From Planctomycetota bacterium (GTDB taxonomy: Bacteria; Planctomycetota; UBA1135; UBA2386): DNA of 64,000 nucleotides. Made by a program: the position numbers and the translations under genes. Below the pieces are notes generated by a model. It ran no database searches and was not told the DNA's origin. It saw only the letters and a list, made by a program, of their open reading frames with translations. The stretch is from assembly GCA_019636245.1 (NCBI GenBank), contig JAHBXX010000019.1, positions 17,435 to 81,434 of the forward strand. The letters run 5' to 3'. This document shows positions 41,849-49,975 of this stretch, piece by piece; within the stretch, counting starts at the first letter, position 1, and each line of letters opens with the position of its first letter.

Positions 41849-41869
41849 GAGAGTCGACGCTGGGCGCGC

Positions 41870-42100
41870 CTACAGCCGAGCCGCAGCAATGGCCGTCAGC
41901 GCGTGGTACGCCACATCCTCATCCTCCGCGTCGATGCGGAAGATCAGTGCCCCCAGCGAGCCGTATGCAGAGAACACGAACGCAGACTGGCCGGTGACGC
42001 TGGGGTGCGCAAGTGCATCGGCCTTGCGAACCTCCCCGCGAAGGAGCGCCCGGCGCTTGGCTGCGCAGATCTCCACTCCGTATTGTGCGCCAAGAGACAT
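41870..42100 (-). CDS. Short hypothetical protein upstream of the carboxypeptidase-regulatory-like gene
   Basis: 76 residues: MSLGAQYGVEICAAKRRALL, a central SAFVFSAYGSLGALIFRIDA and a tail AEDEDVAYHALTAIAAARL. It has plausible amino-acid composition and the same relaxed codon use as the downstream gene, 21 bp away, consistent with a two-gene unit. No family is recognised, no signal peptide or membrane helix is clear, and no SD is present. It could be a remnant of a longer gene. Confidence 0.45.
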   Translation of the reverse strand: MSLGAQYGVEICAAKRRALLRGEVRKADALAHPSVTGQSAFVFSAYGSLGALIFRIDAEDEDVAYHALTAIAAARL

Positions 42101-42473
42101 CGCGTGAAGCCGAGACGGATCCCCACCTGTGTGGGATCATGGCATGGAGCCCAGCGGTGAGCCGGCAATCCCGAAGCTAATTGCCGCCGAAGGCCACGTC
42201 AAGCGCCTGCCTTGGAGCGAGGGGTGTGAGTTCGATTCTGGGCGGGAAAGCCGAGCCAGCTGGGGAGCTGCTCGTGAAGCGTAAGTGCTGAACCCAGGAG
42301 TCCTCCCGTGCGGCTGCGAACCGCACTCCTCGACCCACCGTGAATCGCGCGCCGCGCCGCGCGCAAGATCGAACAGGAGCCGCGACGATGGTCGGCGACC
42401 CCGCGGTCGGAAGTGACCGCGCGCGGCGGCGGTGGTGCGTGCGATCGCCGGCGGCTGGGTGGGGGAACATCGC
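42101..42473. other. Intergenic stretch with several short hairpins, no gene recognised
   Basis: 373 bp between the short hypothetical gene and the HAD nucleotidase stop. Visible inverted repeats: 42118-42138 (GATCC-CAC arms with one bulge each), 42308-42326 (GTGCGG-7 nt-CCGCAC) and 42402-42421 (7-bp stem CGCGGTC/GACCGCG with a 6-nt loop). None is followed by a T-run in either direction. A GTTCGATTC sequence at 42230-42238 resembles a tRNA T-loop but lacks flanking pairing. The stretch spans the boundary between lower-GC and normal-GC sequence, so it may be a scar of an insertion or deletion. Confidence 0.4.
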
Positions 42474-43922
42474 TCAGCCGCGCGTCGCCTCGTCGTGCGG
42501 CAACGAACCGCGCGCGGCGCGCAGGTAGCCGAACGGCGTCAGGTGCTGCAGGTTGGAGACCCTGGACGTGTAGACGTCGGCGTGGCGCTCGATCTGGCGT
42601 GCGAGCCGGCTCTTGTCGCTGCCGGCGCGCAGCAGCGGCCCCCAGTGCTCATGGCCGAGCTGGCCGCTGCGGCGGGCCAGCGGCACGATCTTCTGGTCGA
42701 GCGCCTCGGTCGCGGCGCGCAGCGTGCGCAGCCGCTCCTGGATCTGCGCCGTGCTGCCGGTGACCGCCGCCGGCAGCGGTTCGCCGTGCTCCAGCCGCTG
42801 CAGCGCGAGCCGCAGGGTCGCCTGCTCGTGGTCCAGATCCTGCTTCTCCCGCATGCGCGCCTCGAGCTCGGCCTGGTCGCCGGCGAAGGCCCGCTCCTGC
42901 ACCACCTCGTGCTCGAGTTCGCGCAGCACCAGCGCCGTGCGCCAGCGCCTGATCTGGCTGGAGACGTGCACGTCGGCGTAGACGTGGTCGCCGACATAGA
43001 GGATCTCGCCGCCGTCGACGCCGAAGTGCTCCTGCACCAGCTGCGCGTTGCCGCCGCGGTAGATCACGCCCTGGCGCAGCGGCCCCTGCAGCGGTCGTTC
43101 GCGGCCGGCGTCGTCGACGACCTCGACGAACGGCGCGCTGCCGTCGAAGAACCCCGGCTTCTTCGCCTGCACGATCACCAGGTCGAACAGATCGCGCCAG
43201 TCGCCGCCGCCGAGGAACGGGCCCAGCGCCCAGGCCATCATCGGCTGCGTGTAGTGCCACTCCGAGTTGGTGGCCAGGAACAGCTTCTTGCCGGCATGCC
43301 GCAGGTCGCGCAGCGTCGGCACGAGGTCGGGGTCGAGGTCGACGAAGCGCCGGGGGTCGGCGATGATCTCGGCCTTGAGCCGGCCCTCGAGGTGCGCCTG
43401 GTTCATCGTGTCGCCGACCAGGTCCTGGAGCCGCCCGTAGTCGAGCCCCTGGCCGAGCCGGCCCTGGTCGAACAGATCGACCAGCTGCGCGTAGATGCAG
43501 GCCTCGGACAACGAGAACAGCGTGTTCAGGAACACCCAGCGGCTCTCGCTGAGGTCGACCCAGACCTGGCTGTAGACCTTGCGCTGCGTCTCGTGGTCGA
43601 GGAACCGCGTGCCGTGCGCCGCCTGCGTCACGTAGCCGAAGCGGTTCGCCTTGACGATGTTGCCGAGCTGGCGGTCGAGCACCAGCCCACGCGCGAACAG
43701 ATCGGCGTCGAAGCGCAGCTCGCCGACCGGCAGCCCCTGCTCGCGCAGCAGCTGCTGCACGTGGGCGTAGGCACGCGCCTCCCACGCCCGCTCGTCGTAG
43801 TGGACCAGCGTGTAGTCCATGTCGAAGCCGATGGCGCGGATCGAGCGCATGTTCAGCGTGCGGTTGCAGAACACACGCCGCTCGGGGGGCGGCAGCGGCA
43901 CGGCCGGGGTGACGGCGGGCAT
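42474..43922 (-). CDS. HAD-IG family 5'-nucleotidase (cytosolic purine 5'-nucleotidase-like)
   Basis: 482 residues. Dephosphorylates nucleoside monophosphates, probably IMP/GMP by family analogy. HAD motif I is FDMDYTLVHY (nucleophile Asp about 32), motif II LFLATNSEWHY, motif III a Lys near VIVQAKKPGFF, and motif IV GGEILYVGDHVYADVH. A long helical C-terminal region (HEQATLRLALQRLEHGEP, then RTLRAATEALDQK) matches the cN-II-type family. Start ATG 43922 has AAGGGGAA just upstream as a possible SD and TACAAG 6 nt before it. Divergent from the FG-GAP lipoprotein gene. Confidence 0.93.
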   Translation of the reverse strand: MPAVTPAVPLPPPERRVFCNRTLNMRSIRAIGFDMDYTLVHYDERAWEARAYAHVQQLLREQGLPVGELRFDADLFARGLVLDRQLGNIVKANRFGYVTQAAHGTRFLDHETQRKVYSQVWVDLSESRWVFLNTLFSLSEACIYAQLVDLFDQGRLGQGLDYGRLQDLVGDTMNQAHLEGRLKAEIIADPRRFVDLDPDLVPTLRDLRHAGKKLFLATNSEWHYTQPMMAWALGPFLGGGDWRDLFDLVIVQAKKPGFFDGSAPFVEVVDDAGRERPLQGPLRQGVIYRGGNAQLVQEHFGVDGGEILYVGDHVYADVHVSSQIRRWRTALVLRELEHEVVQERAFAGDQAELEARMREKQDLDHEQATLRLALQRLEHGEPLPAAVTGSTAQIQERLRTLRAATEALDQKIVPLARRSGQLGHEHWGPLLRAGSDKSRLARQIERHADVYTSRVSNLQHLTPFGYLRAARGSLPHDEATRG

Positions 43923-43978
43923 GTTCCCCTTGTAGCACCCGGCCGCGCCGCCGCCGACCACGCCGTGCGCCGCGGCGC

Positions 43979-43984
43979 TAGACT
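43979..43984 (+). promoter_or_regulatory. Candidate -10 element (TAGACT) of the FG-GAP lipoprotein gene
   Basis: CGCTAGACT lies 10 nt before ATG 43995, with no SD. The 72-bp divergent gap to the HAD gene holds no other AT-rich element on this strand. Confidence 0.42.
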
Positions 43985-43994
43985 CGCGCCTGCG

Positions 43995-46900
43995 ATGTTC
44001 GCCCTGGCCAGGTGGTTGCCGATCGCCGCGCTGCTGGCGCTGCCCGCGTGCGGCGCCGGCCTGATCACCGGCATCGGCGCGTCGCAGCGCGACGATCGGT
44101 CGGCGCCGGGCCCGGCGCCGGCGCTCAGCCTGCCGCCCCTGCTGCCGCTCGTGCCCGAGGCCGGCGCCACACGCACCGTCGTGGTCGCCAACGCGCAGAT
44201 CCCGGCCGCGACGCCGCTGCGGGTGCGCCTGGTCGCCGCCGGCGTCGCCGTCGACCAGCCGGGCCCCTCGGCGGTCGGCCAGGGCAGCTCGACGCTGATC
44301 GTCTTCACGCTCGACACCGCGGCGGTCGTCGCCGCGATCGGCGACCCCGGCGCCGCCGACGTGCCGGGCGTGCTCGACGTCCTGGTCGACGACCGCCCCG
44401 TCGCCCCGGCGGCGCCGATCGTGCTGGCCAGGCAGCCCCGCGTCGAACTGGAGCTGCCCACCGGCGCCGCCGACCGGGTGCTGTCGCCCTTCGGCGAACG
44501 CGTCCGGATGCGCGTGACCGGTCTGCGCAGCAGCGAGGCGAGCGACCTGCAGATGCTGGTCGCCACCGCCGACCCGACGCGGGCGCCGGCCAGCGGGCAG
44601 CCGTGGCCGACCGTCACCCGCGTCTGCACGGCGCTGCAGTTCGAGAGCCACCAGCCGGACGTGCTGTCGGCCGTCGTGCCCGGCAGCACCTTCCCGGTGC
44701 CCGCGCAGCTGTTCGTGCGCGACGCCATCGCCGGCGAATCGACGGCGGCGACCAACGCCTACTACCGGCCGGACATCGCGCTGGCGCTGCCGAGCCAGGG
44801 GCCGACGACCGGCGGCAGCCTGGTGACGCTGATCGGCACCGCGCTGGTGCCGTTCGACCTGTCCGGCGCCAGTCCGCCGGGAACGCTTCGCTTCGGCGAC
44901 GTCGAGCTGTCGTTCGCCAAGGGCGGGCGCGTCACGCAGCTCGCCGCCGAGGACTTCCGCAGCGCCGAGTCCGGCACCGACCGCCTGGTGTTCACCATGC
45001 CGGCGTCGCCGGACGGCCGGCCCGGCCAGGTCGACATCGTGCTGCGCGTGCAGCTCGACGGCTTCACGGCCGAGGTGACGCAGAGCCAGGTGTTCCTGTT
45101 CGCCAATCCGAAGCCGTTCTTCGGTCCGCGCGGCGCCGTGCTCGACCGCGCCCCGGTCGCCGTCGTGCCGATCCTGCTCGACGCGCCGCCGGGCGCCGAT
45201 GCGGCGCCCGACTTCGCGGTGCTGACCGAGCAGGGCGGGGTCGGCTTCCTGCAGCTGCTGCTGGCGCAGCAGAACGGCATGTTCCAGCCGTTCGCGGCGC
45301 CGCGGCAGATCGGCGACCACGAAGTGGCCGCGGAACGGCAGCCGCGCGACATCACCAGCGGCGACTTCGACGCCGACGGCGTGCCCGACATGTTCCTGTG
45401 CAACGCCGGCGCCGCGACGGCCGTGCACCACCTGGTGCTCGGGCGGCCGCGGCCGGCGACGCCGCTCGGCGACGTGCATCGCTTCCCCGGCGCGCCGGGC
45501 ATGTTCGCCTGCCGCGCCGCCGCGTTCGACGGCGACGGCGTGCCGGACCTGCTGCTGGTGCCAGGCCCGGAAGCACCGCCGGGAGCGCTGCCGCAGGTCC
45601 TGCTCGCCCGGCCGCTCGGACCGGGCCAGCCGGCGTTCGCGCCGCCGGTCGAACTGCCGGTGCGGCCCCTGCGGCACGAGGCGTTCGACATCGCCGATCT
45701 CGACGGCGACGGCCACCTCGACGTGGTGCTGTTCGCCGGCCGCACGCTGCAGCTGGACTTCGCCTTCGGCAACGGCGACGGCACGTTCGTGGCCGGCACG
45801 CCGCTCGACTTCGCCATCGGCGGCTACACGCCCGATCCGCTGTCGCCGGCGGTCGGCGTGCACGCCTGCCGCGACGGCCCGCGGCAGTCGCTCGGCCTCG
45901 TGCTGGCCGGTCGCCTGGCCACGCCGGGGACGCAGCCGACGCTGGCGGTCGTGGCGCAGCCCACGGCGCGCACCTTCCAGCCGCCGTTGCCGCAGACGGT
46001 GCTGCCGCTGCCGGTCGAGCCGCTCGGCCGCAGCCTGCTGGCCGACCTCGACAGCACGCCGCCGGCCGAGCTGGTCGTGTCGATCGCCGGCGACCCGAGC
46101 TTCGTCTCGCTCGGCCTGCTGCGGTTCGGGCCGAACGGGTTCGGGCCGGTGCCCGGCGGCGTCGAGACCGGCGCCGAACTGCCGCGGCAGATCCGCGCGC
46201 TGCACTTCGGCCGTGCGTTCCCGCCGACGCCGACGTCGCCGGAGGCGCAGGCGGTGTTCGTCGTGCACGAGAGCGACATCGACGGCGCGACCGAACGGCG
46301 GCTGTCGACCCGCCTCGCCTACACCGACATCGCCACCGACTTCCAGACGCTGCTGCCGCCGGACGCGGGCGCCAGCGTCGACCACGTCGTCGAGGGCATC
46401 GTCGGCGGCAACTTCCACGTCGGCAGCACCGCCGCCAGCGGCCAGCGCGACCTGGCGCTGGCGCGCCCCGGCTTCGTCGACCTGATCGAGAACGACGGCT
46501 TCGGCGGCTTCCCGCGGCAGAGCAACCGGCTGGCGTTCGCCGGCTCGCTGCCGCGCGCCGTGACGCTGCTGCCGGCGCCGGCCGGCGAGATCGACCGCCT
46601 GGTGTGCGTCGCCGCCGATTCGCGGGTCGCGGTCTGGCAGCACGAGACGCGCGGGCTGCCGGTGCAGGCGCCGCAGGCCACCAGCGGGCCGCTCCGGCTG
46701 GCCAGCGACCGGCCGCCGCTGCAGACGGGCAGCCTGCTCGATTCCACCCGCGTCGCCCGTGGCGACGTCGACGGCGACGGCATCGACGACCTCGTCGTGC
46801 TGTTGTCGTTCGACCTCGTGGCGCCCGGCGAGGGCGATGCGGCGATCGCGCTGCTGCGCGGCAAGCCGATGCCGGCCGCGGACGAGTTCCCGTTCCACGA

Positions 46901-47633
46901 ACCCGCGGCGCTGGCGCCGGTGCACGGCCAGGCCACGGCGCTGGCGCTCGGCGACTTCGCCGCCAGCGCCGACGGCGGCCGCGAACTCGAACTCGCCGTC
47001 GCGGTGCCGCGCGGCTCGACGCCGAACGCGCTCGACGGCGACCACGTGCGGTTCTTCCGCTACCGCCGCGGCGCGTCGCCCGCCGACGACGTGTTCGAGC
47101 CGACGGCGCTGGCCGGCGGCCCCCAGGTGCTGCTGGCCGGCAGCGGCCCGACCGAGGTCGCGGCCGCCGACTTCGACGGCGACGGCCTGGTCGACCTGCT
47201 GGTCGCCGGCAGCGACGCGGCGCTGCGCCTCTACCGCAACGTGGCGCCGCGCCGGCCCGGCCAGCCCCCGGTCGACGTCGGCGCCTTCGTGCAGAGCCTG
47301 GCATCGCCGCAGCCGCTGTCGCCGGGCCGGCCGACGACGCTGCGGCTCGGCGACGTCAACGGCGACGGCCGCGTCGACGCCATCGCGGTCACCGAGTTCA
47401 CCAGCACCAGCGGCACGCGCTCGACGACGGCGGCCTTCTACCTGAGTTCGGCCGCCGGCGAGTTCTCGGCGCCGCAGGTCGTGTCGCCGGCGCGCGTCGG
47501 CGATCGCGACGCGCGCCTCGTGCTCGACATCGGCGACTGGAACCGCGACGCCGTGCTCGACCTGTTCCTCGGCTGGAACACCTTCGGCAACGGCGACCGC
47601 AACGTGCGCGTGCTGTTCGGCGGCACCCGCTGA
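43995..47633 (+). CDS. Large FG-GAP/VCBS-repeat lipoprotein with an IPT/TIG domain
   Basis: 1212 residues. The signal peptide has a lipobox (LLALPAC). After N-terminal beta domains, an IPT/TIG-like segment (LPSQGPTTGGSLVTLIGTAL, about 262-281) is followed by the FG-GAP region. At least seven Asp-rich calcium loops are visible: GDFDADGVPDMF, FDGDGVPDLL, ADLDGDGHLDVV, GDVDGDGIDDLV, ADFDGDGLVDLL, GDVNGDGRVDAI and GDWNRDAVLDLF. Such integrin-alpha-like propellers bind calcium and act in surface contact or matrix. The last loop has Asn-Arg in place of the second acidic pair and may be non-functional. Probably monocistronic; the Gfo/Idh gene begins 50 bp later. Confidence 0.88.
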   Translation: MFALARWLPIAALLALPACGAGLITGIGASQRDDRSAPGPAPALSLPPLLPLVPEAGATRTVVVANAQIPAATPLRVRLVAAGVAVDQPGPSAVGQGSSTLIVFTLDTAAVVAAIGDPGAADVPGVLDVLVDDRPVAPAAPIVLARQPRVELELPTGAADRVLSPFGERVRMRVTGLRSSEASDLQMLVATADPTRAPASGQPWPTVTRVCTALQFESHQPDVLSAVVPGSTFPVPAQLFVRDAIAGESTAATNAYYRPDIALALPSQGPTTGGSLVTLIGTALVPFDLSGASPPGTLRFGDVELSFAKGGRVTQLAAEDFRSAESGTDRLVFTMPASPDGRPGQVDIVLRVQLDGFTAEVTQSQVFLFANPKPFFGPRGAVLDRAPVAVVPILLDAPPGADAAPDFAVLTEQGGVGFLQLLLAQQNGMFQPFAAPRQIGDHEVAAERQPRDITSGDFDADGVPDMFLCNAGAATAVHHLVLGRPRPATPLGDVHRFPGAPGMFACRAAAFDGDGVPDLLLVPGPEAPPGALPQVLLARPLGPGQPAFAPPVELPVRPLRHEAFDIADLDGDGHLDVVLFAGRTLQLDFAFGNGDGTFVAGTPLDFAIGGYTPDPLSPAVGVHACRDGPRQSLGLVLAGRLATPGTQPTLAVVAQPTARTFQPPLPQTVLPLPVEPLGRSLLADLDSTPPAELVVSIAGDPSFVSLGLLRFGPNGFGPVPGGVETGAELPRQIRALHFGRAFPPTPTSPEAQAVFVVHESDIDGATERRLSTRLAYTDIATDFQTLLPPDAGASVDHVVEGIVGGNFHVGSTAASGQRDLALARPGFVDLIENDGFGGFPRQSNRLAFAGSLPRAVTLLPAPAGEIDRLVCVAADSRVAVWQHETRGLPVQAPQATSGPLRLASDRPPLQTGSLLDSTRVARGDVDGDGIDDLVVLLSFDLVAPGEGDAAIALLRGKPMPAADEFPFHEPAALAPVHGQATALALGDFAASADGGRELELAVAVPRGSTPNALDGDHVRFFRYRRGASPADDVFEPTALAGGPQVLLAGSGPTEVAAADFDGDGLVDLLVAGSDAALRLYRNVAPRRPGQPPVDVGAFVQSLASPQPLSPGRPTTLRLGDVNGDGRVDAIAVTEFTSTSGTRSTTAAFYLSSAAGEFSAPQVVSPARVGDRDARLVLDIGDWNRDAVLDLFLGWNTFGNGDRNVRVLFGGTR

Positions 47634-47671
47634 GCGCCACCGCGCACTGGCGGGCGTCGCGCCGGGGCGCC

Positions 47672-47677
47672 TATCGT
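47672..47677 (+). promoter_or_regulatory. Candidate -10 element (TATCGT) of the Gfo/Idh/MocA gene
   Basis: GCCTATCGT ends 6 nt before ATG 47684. It is the same hexamer as at pyrC and supports this ATG over the internal one at 47768. Confidence 0.42.
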
Positions 47678-47683
47678 GCGCCG

Positions 47684-48880
47684 ATGGCCGCACCCCGCCG
47701 TTCCGCCGCCGACCGCCCCGCCGCCCGAACCGCCGGCGACGACCCGCGCCCGCCGCTGCGCATCGCCATGGTCGGGCACGCCTTCATGGGCCGCGCGCAC
47801 GCCAACGCCTTCCGCCAGGCCGAGCGGTTCTTCCCGCTGCCGCGGCGTCTCGAACTGGCCGTGGTGGTCGGCCGTGACCGGGCCCGCGCCGCCGCCGCCG
47901 CCCGGCGGTTCGGCTTCGCCGGCGCCTCGGCCGACCTCGCCGCCGTGCTCGCCGATCCGGCGATCGACCTCGTCGACATCGCGACGCCGAACGACAGCCA
48001 CCACGCGGTGGCGATGGCCGCGCTGCGGGCCGGCAAGCACGTGCTGTGCGAGAAGCCGCTGGCGCTGTCGGTCGCCGAGGCAAGGGCGATGGCGACGCTG
48101 GCCCGGCGGCGGCGCCGGCGCGTCGGCGTCTGGCACAACTACCGGCGCGCGCCGGCCGTGGCGCTGGCCGCGCGGCTGATCGCCCGCGGCGACATCGGCG
48201 TCGTGCGCCAGGTCCGAGCCGCCTACCTGCAGGACTGGCTGCGCGACCCGCAGGCCGAAGCGAGCTGGCGCACACGCCGCCGGACCGCCGGCAGCGGCGC
48301 GCACGGCGACCTGAACGCGCACCTGATCGACCTGGTGCGGGCGTTGACGGGGCTCGAGTTCGAGGCCGTGACGGCCCTGCAGCAGACGTTCACGCGGCAG
48401 CGCCCCGACGGCCGCGGCGGCAAGGCCCGGGTCGACGTCGACGACGCGTTCTGCTTCCTGGCGCGGTTCCGCGGCGGCGCCATCGGCACGTTCGAGAGTT
48501 CGCGCACGGCGACCGGGCGCAAGAACCACAACTGCATCGAGGTCTACGGCGACGCCGGGGCGCTGCGCTGGAACCTCGAGCGCTTGAACGAGCTCGAGCT
48601 GTTCCGCTGCGCCGACGCCGCCGATGCGCAGGGTTTCCGCACCATCCTGTGCATGGACGCCAAGCACCCCTACGCGGCGAACTGGTGGCCGGACGGCCAC
48701 ACGATCGGCTACGAGCACACGTTCGTGCACCACGTCGCCGACTTCGTGCGCGCGCTGCACGACGGCACGCCGTTCCACCCCGACTTCGACGATGGCCTGG
48801 CGGTGCAGCGGGTGCTCGACGCGGGCCTGCGGTCGACGGCCACGGGCCGCTGGGTCGAGGTCGGCGCCGGCGCGCGGTAG
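47684..48880 (+). CDS. Gfo/Idh/MocA-family NAD(P)-dependent oxidoreductase
   Basis: 398 residues. The N-terminal Rossmann domain has MVGHAFMGRAHANAFRQ, DIATPNDSHH and the catalytic-region motif HVLCEKPLALS (EKP), as in inositol/sugar dehydrogenases. The C-terminal domain includes GSGAHGDLNAHLIDLVRAL (substrate-site His). An extended N-terminus of about 27 residues (PRRSAADRPAARTAGDD) precedes the Rossmann fold. No twin-arginine signal is seen, so it is probably cytosolic. It is followed 14 bp later by a sugar isomerase/epimerase, a common catabolic pairing for inositol or modified sugars; the substrate is unknown. Confidence 0.93.
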   Translation: MAAPRRSAADRPAARTAGDDPRPPLRIAMVGHAFMGRAHANAFRQAERFFPLPRRLELAVVVGRDRARAAAAARRFGFAGASADLAAVLADPAIDLVDIATPNDSHHAVAMAALRAGKHVLCEKPLALSVAEARAMATLARRRRRRVGVWHNYRRAPAVALAARLIARGDIGVVRQVRAAYLQDWLRDPQAEASWRTRRRTAGSGAHGDLNAHLIDLVRALTGLEFEAVTALQQTFTRQRPDGRGGKARVDVDDAFCFLARFRGGAIGTFESSRTATGRKNHNCIEVYGDAGALRWNLERLNELELFRCADAADAQGFRTILCMDAKHPYAANWWPDGHTIGYEHTFVHHVADFVRALHDGTPFHPDFDDGLAVQRVLDAGLRSTATGRWVEVGAGAR

Positions 48881-48883
48881 CAT
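48878..48883 (+). promoter_or_regulatory. Candidate internal -10 element (TAGCAT) before the sugar isomerase gene
   Basis: TAGCAT includes the TAG stop codon of the Gfo/Idh gene and lies 11 nt before ATG 48895. It could give the isomerase its own short-leader transcript in addition to read-through. Because TAG is fixed by the stop codon, chance is more likely here than at the other sites. Confidence 0.3.
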
Positions 48884-48894
48884 CGGGGCGCGCC

Positions 48895-49950
48895 ATGATG
48901 AAAGGTCCAGGCATCTTCCTCGCCCAGTTCCTGACCGATCGCGCGCCGTTCGATCGCTTCGACTCCATCTGCCGCTGGGCCGCGGGCCTCGACTACGCCG
49001 GCGTGCAGGTGCCGTCGTGGGACCGTCGCTGCCTCGACCTGCGCAAGGCCGCCGCCAGCAAGGCCTACTGCGACGAACTGCGCGGCACCGCCGCGGCGGC
49101 CGGGGTCGAGATCGGCGAACTCAGCTCGCACCTGCAGGGCCAGCTCGTCGCCGTGCACCCGGCCTACGCGCCGATGTTCCAGGCCTTCGCGCCGGCCGAG
49201 GTCGACACGCCCGACGCGATGCACCGCTACGGCGCCGAGCAGGTCGAGCTTTGCCTGCGCGCGAGCCAGCATCTCGGCCTGTCGGCGATGCCGACCTTCA
49301 GCGGCGCCCTGATGTGGCACACCGTCTACCCGTGGCCGCAGCGGCCGGCCGGGCTCGTCGAAGCGGGCTTCAAGGAGCTGGCGCGCCGCTGGCGGCCGCT
49401 GCTCGACCTGGCCGAGGACTGCGGCGTCGACGTGGCGTTCGAGGTGCATCCCGGCGAGGACCTGCACGACGGCGCCAGCTTCGAGGCGTTCCTCGACCAC
49501 GTCGACGAACACCCGCGCGCCTGCCTGCTCTACGACCCGAGCCACTTCGTGCTGCAGCAGCTCGACTACCTCGAGTACATCGACCTCTACCACGAGCGGA
49601 TCCGCTGCTTCCACGTCAAGGACGCCGAATTCCGGCCGAACGGGCGCACCGGCGTCTACGGCGGCTACCAGGGCTGGCAGAACCGCGCCGGCCGGTTCCG
49701 TTCGCCGGGCGACGGCCAGGTCGACTTCACCGCCGTGTTCACGCTGCTGACCAAGTACGGCTACGCCGGCTGGGCCACGCTCGAATGGGAGTGCTGCTTC
49801 AAGGACGCGCAGCAGGGCGCCGAGGAGGGCGCGCCGTTCATCGCCCGCCACCTGATCACGCCGCCCAGCCGCGCGTTCGACGACTTCGCCGGCGGCAAGG
49901 TCGACCAGGCGGCGATCCGCCGCGTGCTGGGCCTCGATGGCGGCGCCTGA
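48895..49950 (+). CDS. Sugar phosphate isomerase/epimerase (xylose isomerase-like TIM barrel)
   Basis: 351 residues beginning MMKGPGIFLAQFLTDRAPFD. AP-endonuclease-2 fold features: IGELSSHLQGQ, the metal-binding Glu in VAFEVHPGED, YDPSHFVLQQLDYLEYI (Asp, His), CFHVKDAEF (His, Lys-Asp) and the final ATLEWEC Glu. This set of metal ligands is complete, unlike in the TIM-barrel gene at 12.6 kb. It pairs with the preceding Gfo/Idh/MocA oxidoreductase (14-bp gap) and probably acts on the same sugar or inositol derivative. Confidence 0.92.
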   Translation: MMKGPGIFLAQFLTDRAPFDRFDSICRWAAGLDYAGVQVPSWDRRCLDLRKAAASKAYCDELRGTAAAAGVEIGELSSHLQGQLVAVHPAYAPMFQAFAPAEVDTPDAMHRYGAEQVELCLRASQHLGLSAMPTFSGALMWHTVYPWPQRPAGLVEAGFKELARRWRPLLDLAEDCGVDVAFEVHPGEDLHDGASFEAFLDHVDEHPRACLLYDPSHFVLQQLDYLEYIDLYHERIRCFHVKDAEFRPNGRTGVYGGYQGWQNRAGRFRSPGDGQVDFTAVFTLLTKYGYAGWATLEWECCFKDAQQGAEEGAPFIARHLITPPSRAFDDFAGGKVDQAAIRRVLGLDGGA

Positions 49951-49975
49951 CGGCGCCCGCTGGCATGATGCGCCG

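Noticed and set aside
42230..42238. GTTCGATTC resembling a tRNA T-loop
   Set aside because: Flanking bases do not form a T-stem, and no acceptor, D or anticodon arms can be built around it.
42177..42470. 97-codon minus-strand open frame before the short hypothetical gene
   Set aside because: No recognisable family, Arg-rich start, odd composition and no start signal. Left as intergenic.
42474..47693. Very long minus-strand open frame opposite the FG-GAP gene, continuing into the HAD nucleotidase
   Set aside because: Only the 42474-43922 part is a recognisable protein. The rest is the antisense of the FG-GAP gene, rich in Arg/Ala/His, as expected from extreme GC3.
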